NCBI RefSeq assembly: GCF_016107525.1
Contig: NZ_JABASR010000001.1
Location: 124,001 to 188,000, forward strand
Reading direction: 5' to 3'
DNA length: 64,000 bases
DNA from: Psychrobacter aquimaris
GTDB lineage: Bacteria; Pseudomonadota; Gammaproteobacteria; Pseudomonadales; Moraxellaceae
The first letter of the stretch is position 1. Every line of letters begins with the position of its first letter. The position numbers and the translations under genes are program-made. The notes under the pieces were generated by a model, which saw only the letters and a program-made list of their open reading frames with translations, had not been told where the DNA came from and searched no databases. Shown piece by piece: positions 1 through 9,644 of this stretch.

Positions 1-276
1 AGATAGCAAGTATCTCAGTTGTTTACTATTTTATGGATTTCTAAGCGGCATACAATCATTGCTTTGTAGCAAAATGCAGAAAATTGCGGTCACTATGCAC
101 CGTTTTTGTAAATAAAGGGTCAGGGTGTATTGAACATTCACAAATAGAGCATGAGTCATTTGCTCTACGCGGGTAATAAAGTATGGTTTATCACAATGTA
201 ATGCAATAAAGAATGATAAACCAAGCCGCTTAAAATTGTCGTTGTGACCCTCTGCTAAAGCCAGTAGAATACGCAT

Positions 277-2106
277 ATGCTAAATTTAACCCCCCGTTAT
301 ACCAGCACTCGCATCGACGAGTTGCCCACCGCGCTGCAACCACTTGCCGCCCAATCATTGACGCTTGCTCGCCTATACGCAGGTCGCGGCATTACCCAGC
401 CTGATGAGCTAGAGACGCAACTCTCTGCTCTACTGCCAGCCGAAATGCTACATGGTGTTACAGAGGCAGTGCGTCTATTAGATGTCGCTATTGATAAGGG
501 TCAGCGCATCCTTATCGTGGGCGATTTTGACTGTGATGGTGCGACCAGTACCGCATTGATGATGCGGGCGCTCACAAAAATGGGTGCAGTCGTTGACTTT
601 TTAGTACCCGACCGCTTTAAATACGGCTATGGTTTGACATCAGAAATTGTCGAATTGGGTATTGAGAAGTATCATCCCGAGGTGATAGTGACCGTCGATA
701 ACGGTATCTCAAGCCATGAAGGCGTGGCACGTGCGCAAGCCGATGGCGTCACCGTGATTATTACTGATCATCATTTGACGACTAAAGAAACACCGCCTGC
801 GGAAGCTGTGGTTAATCCCAATCAGCTCGATTGTCACTTTAGCAGTAAAGCGTTAGTGGGCGTGGGCGTGGCATTTTATGTGCTCGGACGCTTAGCCAAG
901 CTGCGCCGCGAAGCTGGTAAATCTACCGTGCAAGTCAGTCAATATTTGGATTTGGTGGCATTAGGAACGATTGCCGATGTTGGTGTGCTTGATAAGAACA
1001 ATCGCATTTTAGTGCATCATGGACTGGCGGCTATCCGGCAAGGACGCTGCTCGCTCGGTATCTTGGCACTCCTTGAACAAGCAGGGCGCGATCCTAAGCA
1101 GTTGCAGGCGCAGGATTTTGGTTTTGTCTTAGGACCTCGTATCAATGCCGCCGGTCGTATGGACAATATGAGCATCGGTATTGAGTGTCTGTTGACGGAT
1201 GACTGGAGTACGGCACAGCGTTTGGCGCAAGAGCTTGAGCAGTTAAACCGGACACGTCGACAGGTAGAAGGTGAGATGCGTGCGCAAGCGGATAGCATCG
1301 TGCAGACATTAGCCACTGCTGATACAGACATGGATGATGAGGCTACGGTGGATGACCACGAAAGCGGCGATGTCATTGTTCAAATTAGATCTGAGAAAAA
1401 AACGGTTAATAAGCATAAACGCAGTATCGTTTTATACCAAGATGATTGGCATCAAGGGGTCATCGGCATCGTCGCTGGACGGTTAAAAGAGAGTCATTAC
1501 TTGCCAAGTATTGTCTTTGCGCCATCAGATACAGAGCGTACGGGTGACAATGATGCTATTAAAGGGTCAGCACGGTCTATCGCTGGCGTGCACATTCGTG
1601 ATGCGATTGAACAGGTGGCTGAGCGCTATCCTGATTTAATCAGTCATTTTGGTGGTCATGCGATGGCAGCTGGTTTGACCCTTAAACGCCATAATTTTGA
1701 GGCATTTGTAACAGCTTTTAATGACATCATGACACAGATGGATGATGAGGTGTTTGCAGAGCAGAAATTCACTGATGGGCCTTTGCAGGCGAGTGACTTT
1801 AGCTTATGGTTCGCGGAACACTTAGCAGATGCCAGTATTTGGGGTCATGGCTTTGCACCACCAATATTTGATGGGGTCTTTGAGGTATTAAACTTTAAGA
1901 TATTAAAAGACAAGCACCTTAAACTTTCGCTGCGTTACCCTGATGTGCAGTATCCGATTGAAGCAATTTATTTTAACTTCGATAGCGAGGAATGGGATTA
2001 TCGCGCGGAAAAAGTGCATGTACTATTTCAGCTAGACATCAACGAGTGGAATGGCAAACAAAGCTTGCAGTTGATGGTAAAAGATTTAGCAGTCGTACAG
2101 GCATAA
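277..2106 (+). CDS. recJ: Single-stranded-DNA exonuclease RecJ
   Basis: A 5'-3' single-strand-specific DNA exonuclease acting in recombinational and mismatch repair in the cytoplasm. The DHH phosphoesterase domain is plain: VGDFDCDGATST near residues 81-92 (metal-binding aspartates), VTVDNG near 139-144, and the name-giving DHH at about 164-166. The DHHA1 domain shows GGHAMAAG near 459-466, and an OB-like C-terminal part follows. At 609 residues it is somewhat longer than typical enterobacterial RecJ; a charged stretch at about 346-381, rich in Asp, Glu and Lys, looks like an insertion between the two catalytic parts. The ATG at 277 has no strong Shine-Dalgarno sequence, but the protein begins where the family normally begins. 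The 276 bases before it hold no gene I can support. Confidence 0.96.
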   Translation: MLNLTPRYTSTRIDELPTALQPLAAQSLTLARLYAGRGITQPDELETQLSALLPAEMLHGVTEAVRLLDVAIDKGQRILIVGDFDCDGATSTALMMRALTKMGAVVDFLVPDRFKYGYGLTSEIVELGIEKYHPEVIVTVDNGISSHEGVARAQADGVTVIITDHHLTTKETPPAEAVVNPNQLDCHFSSKALVGVGVAFYVLGRLAKLRREAGKSTVQVSQYLDLVALGTIADVGVLDKNNRILVHHGLAAIRQGRCSLGILALLEQAGRDPKQLQAQDFGFVLGPRINAAGRMDNMSIGIECLLTDDWSTAQRLAQELEQLNRTRRQVEGEMRAQADSIVQTLATADTDMDDEATVDDHESGDVIVQIRSEKKTVNKHKRSIVLYQDDWHQGVIGIVAGRLKESHYLPSIVFAPSDTERTGDNDAIKGSARSIAGVHIRDAIEQVAERYPDLISHFGGHAMAAGLTLKRHNFEAFVTAFNDIMTQMDDEVFAEQKFTDGPLQASDFSLWFAEHLADASIWGHGFAPPIFDGVFEVLNFKILKDKHLKLSLRYPDVQYPIEAIYFNFDSEEWDYRAEKVHVLFQLDINEWNGKQSLQLMVKDLAVVQA

Positions 2107-2179
2107 TGGCATTATCTTATTATAGGATGCTCAATAAGTAGCAAATATGGCGTCGACTTTGTTTAAGGTTGGCGCTTTT

Positions 2180-2845
2180 TTAGTACTTCCATTCGATGGC
2201 TGGAAACTGCCAGTCATAATGAATGGCGAGCATGCGTAAGGTAAAAATAGTAGTCATGGTAGAGATGTCAGCAATCCAGTCAGTCACGCCTAGATTGTGC
2301 AAAGCAAAGTAGAGAATACCGCCCGTTAAAGCGGCAGTGATATAAATTTCTTGTTGCAATACCAAGGGAATCTCATTGCAGATCATATCGCGGATGATAC
2401 CGCCGACAATAATTGTAATCACTCCAAGTAATAAGGCCACGGGTACATTTGTACCCATACTATCGGCAACTTTGATACCGATTAAGGTAAAAGCGGATAG
2501 TCCTATGGTATCTGATAGCTTGAGGAACTTATCGACTCGCCTAGAGTTAGGGTGAAAGAATATTTGCATTACTAGTGACGAGATGGTGATAAGGGTCAGG
2601 TAGCTCATATCCACCATCCAAAAAAGCGGATGACGGTCCAAGATCACATCGCGGACAGTCCCGCCGCCGATAGCGGTGACGATTGATACCAGCAAACAGC
2701 CAAAAACGTCAAAGTTTTTATGTTTTGCCAGTATTGTGCCTGAAATACTACAAGCCACAATACCAATCATATCAAAAAGATAAATGAGTGAGCGCGGGTC
2801 AAAAGTTGTGATCAGTGCTGCAGGGTCCAATGCGATAGCCAACAT
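2180..2845 (-). CDS. TRIC-type (UPF0126/YadS) membrane protein, copy 1
   Basis: An inner-membrane protein of the family formerly called UPF0126, related to trimeric intracellular cation channels. About seven hydrophobic segments are visible, in two repeats each carrying the family's glycine motif: AIGGGTVRD in the first half and IVGGIIRDMI in the second, followed by NEIPLVLQQEIY. Prokaryotic TRIC homologues conduct K+ or Na+; which ion this one handles cannot be read from sequence. The longest reading starts at a TTG; I prefer the ATG six bases downstream, giving 221 residues. It lies directly downstream of a paralogue on the same strand with an 85-base gap, a likely tandem duplication. Confidence 0.9.
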   Translation of the reverse strand: MLAIALDPAALITTFDPRSLIYLFDMIGIVACSISGTILAKHKNFDVFGCLLVSIVTAIGGGTVRDVILDRHPLFWMVDMSYLTLITISSLVMQIFFHPNSRRVDKFLKLSDTIGLSAFTLIGIKVADSMGTNVPVALLLGVITIIVGGIIRDMICNEIPLVLQQEIYITAALTGGILYFALHNLGVTDWIADISTMTTIFTLRMLAIHYDWQFPAIEWKY

Positions 2846-2930
2846 GAGCAAGTCTCACTAATTTCCAATAATGATCAATCAATATGATAGTAATATAGCC
2901 ATTAAGATATTTAATTATCTTAAATCTACT

Positions 2931-3566
2931 CTAAGCGACTAAGCGAATAGAGGGCAGGTGCCAATCAAACTTAAGCGCCAGCATACGTACGGCAAAGATA
3001 ATAATCAACATGATAAACTCATTGATGCCAGCGTTGACGCCAAAATGCTGCAAAATTAAATACGTCACAGAACCTGCAATACTAGCAGTAATATAAATCT
3101 CACGCTGTAGTACCAGTGGTATCTCATTACAAATAATATCACGTAGCATACCACCGATAATGGCCGTCCAGACCCCCATCATAATAGCGATGACAGGCGA
3201 TACATCTTGAGTCAACGCCACCTTAAAACCAATCACGCTAAAAGCTGCCAACCCAATAGCATCAAAAAGCTTCAGCGCATTATCAATTTTATGATACAGA
3301 TGAAAAAATATTTGCAAAATAAGCGATGTCACTGTGATGATGATCACATAATTGAGGTCCGTCATCCAAAATAGTGGATGACGGTCGAGTACCATATCAC
3401 GTAGCGTACCGCCGCCGATGGCATTGACCATGGATACCAAGATGCAGCCCGCAATATCGAAGCCTTTGTGCTGGGCAAGCAATGTGCCTGCGATCGCACA
3501 AGCAATCACACCAACCATATCTAATAAATATAATAAAATATCAGGAAAAATTAAATCATTAACCAT
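2931..3566 (-). CDS. TRIC-type (UPF0126/YadS) membrane protein, copy 2
   Basis: Second member of the tandem TRIC-like pair, 211 residues and about seven membrane segments. It keeps both repeat motifs (AIGGGTLRDMV and IIGGMLRDII) and the following NEIPLVLQREIYITAS stretch, nearly the same as in its neighbour, while the N-terminus and the loop regions differ. This fits an old duplication rather than a recent one. It is probably a cation channel in the inner membrane by family analogy. Both copies read leftward and could be co-transcribed, with this one first. The ATG at 3566 is preceded by a poor ribosome-binding site, so the exact start is a family-length choice. Confidence 0.9.
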   Translation of the reverse strand: MVNDLIFPDILLYLLDMVGVIACAIAGTLLAQHKGFDIAGCILVSMVNAIGGGTLRDMVLDRHPLFWMTDLNYVIIITVTSLILQIFFHLYHKIDNALKLFDAIGLAAFSVIGFKVALTQDVSPVIAIMMGVWTAIIGGMLRDIICNEIPLVLQREIYITASIAGSVTYLILQHFGVNAGINEFIMLIIIFAVRMLALKFDWHLPSIRLVA

Positions 3567-3671
3567 GATTATATTACCAATATAGTGGCCATAAAAAGAG
3601 TGGCTGGGCTAGTTTTTAAGTTGTTTATATTAATAATTTCACTAGGAATTGATATGATTTTAGGTGGCAGT

Positions 3672-4826
3672 TTAGCCATCTTTTGCAAATAGGATAAGTC
3701 CTATTATGATCAGGCCAATACCTATCAAGCCCATCGCTGATGGTAAGGTATTGTTTAGCAATAACATACCACCAATCAATGCAAATATCACTTCACTGGC
3801 TTGCGTTGCGTCAACACCAGCAACTTCGCTTGACGTTTCCGCTTTTTCTCGGGCATATAAAAAGATAGTGGTTGCTGCGACGCCTGCTAATAAAGCCACA
3901 AGTAATGTATTGAATACCTGCTTAGTGTCTGGCAAATCAGGACGAACGACAAGACCTAAAACCAACCAAAATGGCAAACTACCCAAGGTCATTAACCATA
4001 CTTTGTTGAAAGCATTTTGCAGTAAAGTAGTTTTGATAGTAGGTATACGTGCGATTAAGTTTTGCAGGAAAGAGGTAGGCAAGGTTTGAGTAGGGTGGTT
4101 GATGTCCAAGGTATCGATCATGTCTACCGTATGACTCATATCGGCTGACAATGTAGGTGCTTCTGTGATAAGTGAGGGTGTCTGTTTACTAATTTCGTTG
4201 GTTTGGACATCACTTTTTTGAGTGCTAATAGTCTCGGCACTACGTTTACGAGTGTTGTAAGATACCTGCCAAACCAGTTGGTTACCAATGGGGTAGCTAA
4301 AGGCTGCCACTAGCGCAGGCAAGGCGCCATAAAGCAGCATATCTTTCATAGGCACTGCATCAGCATTTAGTAAAGAAGCTGCATGCAGTCCTTCACTAAT
4401 ATTAACCAGTACCACTCCGACAAATACTAATAACGCATAAGCAATGAATTTTTTATCAAAACGTTGTCCGAACGCTAGTAACACGAGTAAGCTTGCGACC
4501 ACCGTAAACATAAAGGTCGCCGCAACTACCCAGCCTGCGACATGGTCGGCTGCGTAGCAGATCCCTGTATAAAAAACGCCAAAACCTATACTACCCGTAA
4601 TACACCAAAAGCCCCAATGTTGCCAAAAGACAGTCATCAGCTCTTTAATACGGCCAAAACCATGCTGCATAATTATAATGGCTGTGAGTATTAACCACAT
4701 AAATGCATAGCGAAGGCTAGCTGACCAAAACCAATGCCCACCAGCAGCACTCATAACTTCGTTTAAGACAAATGTCGAGCTGAAAAATGCACCCGCCAAT
4801 AAGCCCAATAAAATGAGTTTGACCAT
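3672..4826 (-). CDS. EmrE-like/EamA drug-metabolite transporter
   Basis: An inner-membrane transporter of the drug/metabolite superfamily, matching the 'putative multidrug resistance efflux transporter' type (two five-helix halves). The N-terminal half has closely packed helices over residues 1-150; the C-terminal half ends with helices containing ASEVIFALIGGMLLL and GLIGIGLIIIGLILF. The substrate is not predictable. At 384 residues it is about 80 longer than usual: between the halves (about 190-275) lies a polar, Thr/Ser/Asp-rich stretch with no membrane character. AGGA precedes the ATG at a generous distance. It reads leftward on its own between the TRIC pair and queE. Confidence 0.85.
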   Translation of the reverse strand: MVKLILLGLLAGAFFSSTFVLNEVMSAAGGHWFWSASLRYAFMWLILTAIIIMQHGFGRIKELMTVFWQHWGFWCITGSIGFGVFYTGICYAADHVAGWVVAATFMFTVVASLLVLLAFGQRFDKKFIAYALLVFVGVVLVNISEGLHAASLLNADAVPMKDMLLYGALPALVAAFSYPIGNQLVWQVSYNTRKRSAETISTQKSDVQTNEISKQTPSLITEAPTLSADMSHTVDMIDTLDINHPTQTLPTSFLQNLIARIPTIKTTLLQNAFNKVWLMTLGSLPFWLVLGLVVRPDLPDTKQVFNTLLVALLAGVAATTIFLYAREKAETSSEVAGVDATQASEVIFALIGGMLLLNNTLPSAMGLIGIGLIIIGLILFAKDG

Positions 4827-4887
4827 ACCTACATTCCTATCCTTGGCTCGCTATTTATGATGAATATCCATTCAAATTATTGGATTG

Positions 4888-5619
4888 TTATTTGCCTTTG
4901 GCATCTGCCCAAATGATTTTATGCAGTTGCAATTGGAAGCGTACGGGCAGGGCGTCAGCCAAAATCCATTCTGCAAGTTCGCGCGCTAATACAGGTACAT
5001 CGGGGCTGACCTCTTCGTCTATATCCTCTGAGACATTAAACATCGGTGAAAACCAAACCGTATCGACCAATTCATTCAATTTATGCTCAGACAGCTTGAT
5101 TTTTGCCCAGTCGTAATCTTCACGATTCATAATGACAAATTTAATTTGGTCATGCTGGGTGAGGTAGTCGAGATTTGACCATAGGTTTTTATCGACTTCG
5201 CCTGAGCTTGGCGTTTTGAGATCCATGACTTTACTGACCGCTTTCGGCACGTTTGCTACCGTGAGCGCGCCTGCGGTTTCAAGCGATATTTCATAACCGT
5301 CATTCAGTAAGCGCTTCATCAGTTCGATGGCGTTTGGCTGTGCTAAAGGCTCGCCGCCAGTCAGACAAATGCGCTTGCAAGGATAGCTTTTGATGGTCTC
5401 TATAATAGTTTCTAGTGATTGACGCTCGCCGCCAGTAAAGGCGTATTCAGTATCGCAATAGACACAGCGAAGTGGACAGCCGGTCAAGCGTACAAATATC
5501 GTCGGTAAGCCTGAGGTCAGTGCTTCACCTTGCAAAGAATAAAAAATTTCTGTCAAACGTAGACCCGCTTCAGGGTCAGTGACAGGAATGGCGGCGGTGC
5601 GTAATAGTGATTCACTCAT
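4888..5619 (-). CDS. queE: 7-carboxy-7-deazaguanine synthase QueE
   Basis: A radical SAM enzyme that rearranges 6-carboxy-tetrahydropterin into 7-carboxy-7-deazaguanine, the ring-contraction step in preQ0/queuosine synthesis. The [4Fe-4S] motif C48-x3-C52-x2-C55 is in the family-typical context LTGCPLRCVYCDTEY, and the SAM-binding glycine motif LTGGEPLAQPN follows at about residues 115-125. At 243 residues it is slightly longer than many family members, owing to a short N-terminal lead. queC, the enzyme that acts on the product, is also in this window (about 48.1-48.8 kb, same strand) but in a different operon. No preQ1 riboswitch was recognised upstream. Confidence 0.95.
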   Translation of the reverse strand: MSESLLRTAAIPVTDPEAGLRLTEIFYSLQGEALTSGLPTIFVRLTGCPLRCVYCDTEYAFTGGERQSLETIIETIKSYPCKRICLTGGEPLAQPNAIELMKRLLNDGYEISLETAGALTVANVPKAVSKVMDLKTPSSGEVDKNLWSNLDYLTQHDQIKFVIMNREDYDWAKIKLSEHKLNELVDTVWFSPMFNVSEDIDEEVSPDVPVLARELAEWILADALPVRFQLQLHKIIWADAKGK

Positions 5620-5769
5620 AATATGTCAAATACAGTTAAAGATTGATAATGGGATTAGGCACTTAGCAATCGTAATAAAAAAGGCAGGTGGTTGTGTGGA
5701 TGGTTTTGTGTTTGCATAAAGCCAAACCAAAAAAATGGATTATAACGCAACAGCCTATATTAAGCTGCA

Positions 5770-5802
5770 AAAAAGATGCTGGAGTCATCCTCCAGCATCT
5801 TC
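5770..5802 (-). terminator. Terminator of dapD
   Basis: An 11-bp perfect stem (AGATGCTGGAG with CTCCAGCATCT) and a short loop, followed on the minus strand by TTTTTT. It lies just past the dapD stop codon. Confidence 0.85.
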
Positions 5803-5847
5803 ATTTAAAACAATTTCACTTACAAAAAAATCGTACACGCTAGATAT

Positions 5848-6669
5848 TTAGGCTAGACGTAATAACTCATTTACTGATGTTTTAGCGCGGGTTTGCGCAT
5901 CCACCTTTTTCACGATGATAGCAGCGTACAAGCTGTGCGTACCATCTTCTGACGGTAAGCTGCCTGGTACGACGACTGAGCCTGCTGGTACACGGCCACG
6001 ATGAATCTCACCAGTTTCGCGATCATAAATGCGCGTTGATTGACCGATAAATACACCCATCGAGATAACAGCGCCTTCTTCGACGATTACGCCTTCAACG
6101 ATTTCAGAACGCGCACCGATGAAGCAATTGTCTTCGATGATAGTCGGGTTTGCTTGTAATGGCTCTAATACACCGCCGATACCAACGCCACCTGACAGAT
6201 GGACGTTTTTGCCGATTTGAGCACATGAACCCACAGTCGCCCATGTATCTACCATCGCGCCTTGATCGACATACGCGCCGATGTTGACATACGATGGCAT
6301 CAAAACTGCACCGGCTGCGATGTATGAACCTTTACGAGCAACCGCTGGTGGTACTACGCGTACGCCTGATTCTTTAAACTGTGCTTCAGTCCAGTTGGCA
6401 AATTTAGTCGGAACTTTGTCATAGAATTGCACATGTTCGCCCGCTGCCTGAACATAGTTGTCGTTTAAGCGAAAAGATAGCAAAACGGCTTTTTTTGCCC
6501 ACTGATTGACGACCCATTCGCCATCTTTCTTTTCTGCAACGCGTAGGCTGCCGTTATCTAGCTGCTCAAGTACTTGCTCAATCGCGTCACGCACGTCTTG
6601 TGGCATGTTGCTTGGGCTGTATTCATTGCGGTTTTCAAAAGCTTGTTCGATGGTTTGTTGTAATGACAT
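5848..6669 (-). CDS. dapD: Tetrahydrodipicolinate N-succinyltransferase DapD
   Basis: Transfers succinyl from succinyl-CoA to tetrahydrodipicolinate in the succinylase branch of lysine and meso-diaminopimelate synthesis. The middle of the protein is a left-handed beta-helix of hexapeptide repeats (for example [20 protein letters not shown], then [15 protein letters not shown]), typical of these trimeric acyltransferases. The C-terminus holds [14 protein letters not shown]. The open frame extends further upstream, but the ATG at 6669 is preceded by AGGAAC at good spacing and gives 273 residues, the usual length. It is monocistronic by appearance, with its own terminator. Confidence 0.96.
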   Translation of the reverse strand: MSLQQTIEQAFENRNEYSPSNMPQDVRDAIEQVLEQLDNGSLRVAEKKDGEWVVNQWAKKAVLLSFRLNDNYVQAAGEHVQFYDKVPTKFANWTEAQFKESGVRVVPPAVARKGSYIAAGAVLMPSYVNIGAYVDQGAMVDTWATVGSCAQIGKNVHLSGGVGIGGVLEPLQANPTIIEDNCFIGARSEIVEGVIVEEGAVISMGVFIGQSTRIYDRETGEIHRGRVPAGSVVVPGSLPSEDGTHSLYAAIIVKKVDAQTRAKTSVNELLRLA

Positions 6670-6812
6670 AAAGGTTCCTAAAGTTAGTGAAAGGTAAAGC
6701 ATATATTGTCGTTAAATAACTCGTATGAATTGGAGTAAAAACTTGCTTGCCGTATTGTCGCTAATTTGGCGACTTTTAGCAAACGAGTTAACTGCCAAGA
6801 TGAGCGCTGCGC

Positions 6813-7769
6813 TTAATTGTCTTGGGTATGGCTCTCTATCCATTCTAAGATATCTTCATAAACTGTTTGATGGTCTTTTTCATGCAAGGGCTCATGACGC
6901 ATATTTGGGTAGAGTTGGATATCTACCTGACTGAAGTTTTGCTTGTTTAAGCGCGTGACAATTTTGCGGATGCCGTTACCCATATCTCCAATAGGATCAT
7001 CTTCACCGCTGATAAACAGCATCGGGAAGTCTTTTGGGATGGTCGTTGACCAGCCTTTATTTAAGCCAGTTTCCATCAAACAGAATAATGTCATAAAGCC
7101 ATTATTGGTGAAATCAAAGCCCGTTAATGGATCTGCTTCAAAGGCCTCAATGGCAGCAGAGTCTTCAGCTAACCATGCAAATTCCGATGAAGATATGCGA
7201 TCTTCGAGCTTACTGTTCAGGACTTTATTCATCACCGAGGCAAGCACCGTATTTGGTTTTCTAGGTGCCACTTTTGCCAGTACTTTATTGACTGGGAGTA
7301 GTACTTTAGTTAATGGGTTGGCATCTGCTGTGCCCATCAAAATAGCACCTGTAAAATTGTGTGCATGGTGCTTTAGGACGTTACGCACAATAAACGAGCC
7401 CATAGATTGCCCCATTATAAAGTGCGGTACATCAGGATGGCGGTTTTTTAAGCTATCTGCCATGACGATGACGTCTTTTAACAGTGACTGTACAGGATGT
7501 TCTTCACCAAAAAACCCTAGATCCGCTTCTGTTTTTACTGTCTGCCCATGACCTAGATGATCATACGTCGCTACTGCGATACCATTATCGGCTAAAAATT
7601 GAGCGAAATCTGCGTAACGTCCGCTATGCTCTGCCATACCATGCACAATCAGTAACGTGGCCTTTACCGCTGTGTTTTCATGGCTTGGTTCAAAAAAATT
7701 ATGATGCAAGTAATGAATGTTGTCAGAGGAGAGAATGTGGTCGTTACCTGTATCGGTGTTAGTACTCAT
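6813..7769 (-). CDS. Alpha/beta hydrolase, monoacylglycerol-lipase-like
   Basis: A serine hydrolase of the Hydrolase_4/serine aminopeptidase S33 type, most like monoacylglycerol lipases and lysophospholipases. The oxyanion-side motif LIVHGMAEHSGRY lies near residues 40-52 and YDHLGHGQT near 69-77. The nucleophile elbow is GQSMGS near 119-124. The late acid and histidine are plausible in ISGEDDPIGD and MRHEPLHE. At 318 residues it has the family length. AAGGAA lies just before the ATG. There is no signal peptide, so it is probably cytoplasmic. The natural ester substrate is unknown. It reads alone and is not linked to obvious lipid genes. Confidence 0.9.
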   Translation of the reverse strand: MSTNTDTGNDHILSSDNIHYLHHNFFEPSHENTAVKATLLIVHGMAEHSGRYADFAQFLADNGIAVATYDHLGHGQTVKTEADLGFFGEEHPVQSLLKDVIVMADSLKNRHPDVPHFIMGQSMGSFIVRNVLKHHAHNFTGAILMGTADANPLTKVLLPVNKVLAKVAPRKPNTVLASVMNKVLNSKLEDRISSSEFAWLAEDSAAIEAFEADPLTGFDFTNNGFMTLFCLMETGLNKGWSTTIPKDFPMLFISGEDDPIGDMGNGIRKIVTRLNKQNFSQVDIQLYPNMRHEPLHEKDHQTVYEDILEWIESHTQDN

Positions 7770-7904
7770 ATGAGGTTCCTTGAATAGTTTTAATGAATGA
7801 TTTTAATAAGTAGTTTTAAGGGCTCATGCTCTTAATGAATAGCAGGCATGACAATTTTTAATCGCCTGCTAAAATTTGGCTTATTATACGGCGCTTATCA
7901 TGAA

Positions 7905-9644
7905 CTATTGTACTGGATGTTGGTAAATCGTTTTACCCTCTTTAATGGTTTTTATGACTTTGATATCTTTGAGCTTGCTTGCCTCTATGATTAATGGGTT
8001 GGCATCTAAGATAACCAAATCAGCCAGTTTTCCTGGCGTCAAAGTACCTTTGCTGTCTTCTTCAAAATACTCATAAGCGGCATTGCTGGTAATGGCTTTC
8101 AACGCTTGATAAGGCGTAGCTCGCTCATTTTCACCAATGATTTTGCCTGTGCGCGAGGTGCGATTGACTGCTGACCAGACTGAAAATAGCGGATCGACAG
8201 GTGTCACTGTGTCATCAGAGTGATTGGTATATTTAAGTCCCATTTTATCAGCAGTGGCAATAGGGCTTAAAAAGTCAGCACGTTTTTTACCTAAGTTTTT
8301 AACGTGCACGTCTCCCCAAAAGTAAGTATGGTTGGTAAAGAATGACGGCACCATATTGTATTTTTTGAATGCTGCTAGCTGATCAGGTCGGGCGAATTGA
8401 GCATGAATGGGCACAGTACGGCGATCTTTATCAGCCGCTTGACCAGTCTTCTTGACGGCATACTCGTGTGCTTTGATCAGCATATCGGTTGCGCCATCAC
8501 CATTGTTATGGATAAAGAGCTGATTATCGCGAGCATAGGCTTTGACAAACATCTCGTTTAGCTCATCTTGGCTGACACTTGGCAGACCACGGCAGTCTTT
8601 TTCGCAATCTGGAACTGGCGTGAGATAAGGTTGACTAAAATAGGCGGTCTTGCCTTGTGGTGAGCCATCTGCGATGATTTTAGTACCCTGTACTTTTAAA
8701 CCATTTTGATAGGTTTTCCATACGAAGTTTTTATCAGCCAAATTTTCATCCAAGTCGCTCACCCCTGCCAACGCGACCAAATCAATTTTGAGCTTACCAG
8801 CATCGGCTTGTTTTTGAAAAAACTGAATGGTGTTTCGGGTCGTTGAGCCATTTTGTGCCGTTGTTATGCCATTCTTTGCATAGTAATCTTGCGTCTGCGC
8901 AAAGAATTTGGCTTGATTCGGTGCTAATATCTCTAGCATGTTACGCATGAACGGATAAATCGCCGTCTCTTGTACGAGGCCGTTTGGTTCATTAGAGCCT
9001 TTAATCCGAGCAATATTACCACCCGATGGATTTTTAGTGTCAGCAGTGATATTCATCGCGGCTAGTGCCTTGCTGTTTGCCACGCCCATGTGACCACTCG
9101 TGTGTTGTAAATAAACAGGGTTGTTTGGCAATACTTTATCAATCTCGCTTTTGGTTGGAGGACGCCCCTCAGCAAGCTGAGTTTCGTCATAACCCCAACC
9201 AAATATCCAAACGCCATCAGCAATATTATTGTCCACTTTATAATCTTTTAGCGTTTGCATCATTTTGGGAATACTATCGACTTTACCGATGGGTGGCGGG
9301 TTGAGATTGACCTGACCCATGGTGTTCGACACCATATCAAAATGACTGTGTGGATCGATAAAGCTAGGTAATAAAGTTTTATCTTGCAGATTGATCTGTG
9401 CGGCATTTTTATATTTCGATTGTGCCTCTTGTAAATTGCCAGCATAGGCAATCTTGCCCGCCTGGGTGACTAAAGCTTCAGCCATTTGTGGCTGTTCGCC
9501 CTCCATCGTGATGATATTGCCATTGTAGTAGACAGTTGCTGAGTTGCTTGCATCTTTAGTCATGGTCTGCATGGTGGTACAGCCTACGACACTCATTAAT
9601 CCAATGCTCAGTACAGTCGGTTTGAGTAATGTGCTCATCTTCAT
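7905..9644 (-). CDS. YtcJ-like amidohydrolase lipoprotein
   Basis: A metal-dependent hydrolase of the amidohydrolase superfamily (Amidohydro_3, YtcJ/DmpA type) carrying a lipoprotein signal. The N-terminus is basic then hydrophobic and ends in SVVGC, a workable lipobox, so the mature enzyme should be anchored in the envelope. The metal site begins with FIDPHSHFD at about residues 94-102 of the chosen start; later TNHSDDTVTP and a C-terminal PGKLADLVILD are characteristic of the superfamily. The substrate is unknown; YtcJ relatives act on N-substituted amides or imides. Of several in-frame starts, the ATG at 9644 has AAGGA at proper spacing and exposes the signal peptide, giving 579 residues. 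Confidence 0.88.
   Translation of the reverse strand: MKMSTLLKPTVLSIGLMSVVGCTTMQTMTKDASNSATVYYNGNIITMEGEQPQMAEALVTQAGKIAYAGNLQEAQSKYKNAAQINLQDKTLLPSFIDPHSHFDMVSNTMGQVNLNPPPIGKVDSIPKMMQTLKDYKVDNNIADGVWIFGWGYDETQLAEGRPPTKSEIDKVLPNNPVYLQHTSGHMGVANSKALAAMNITADTKNPSGGNIARIKGSNEPNGLVQETAIYPFMRNMLEILAPNQAKFFAQTQDYYAKNGITTAQNGSTTRNTIQFFQKQADAGKLKIDLVALAGVSDLDENLADKNFVWKTYQNGLKVQGTKIIADGSPQGKTAYFSQPYLTPVPDCEKDCRGLPSVSQDELNEMFVKAYARDNQLFIHNNGDGATDMLIKAHEYAVKKTGQAADKDRRTVPIHAQFARPDQLAAFKKYNMVPSFFTNHTYFWGDVHVKNLGKKRADFLSPIATADKMGLKYTNHSDDTVTPVDPLFSVWSAVNRTSRTGKIIGENERATPYQALKAITSNAAYEYFEEDSKGTLTPGKLADLVILDANPLIIEASKLKDIKVIKTIKEGKTIYQHPVQ

Noticed and set aside
31..276. 81-codon frame (-) ending next to the recJ start
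   Set aside because: No ribosome-binding site, no family resemblance and unusual composition; most likely chance.
7841..7870. AGCAGGC...GCCTGCT hairpin as a terminator
   Set aside because: It lies past the amidohydrolase stop but has no T-run next to the stem on either strand.
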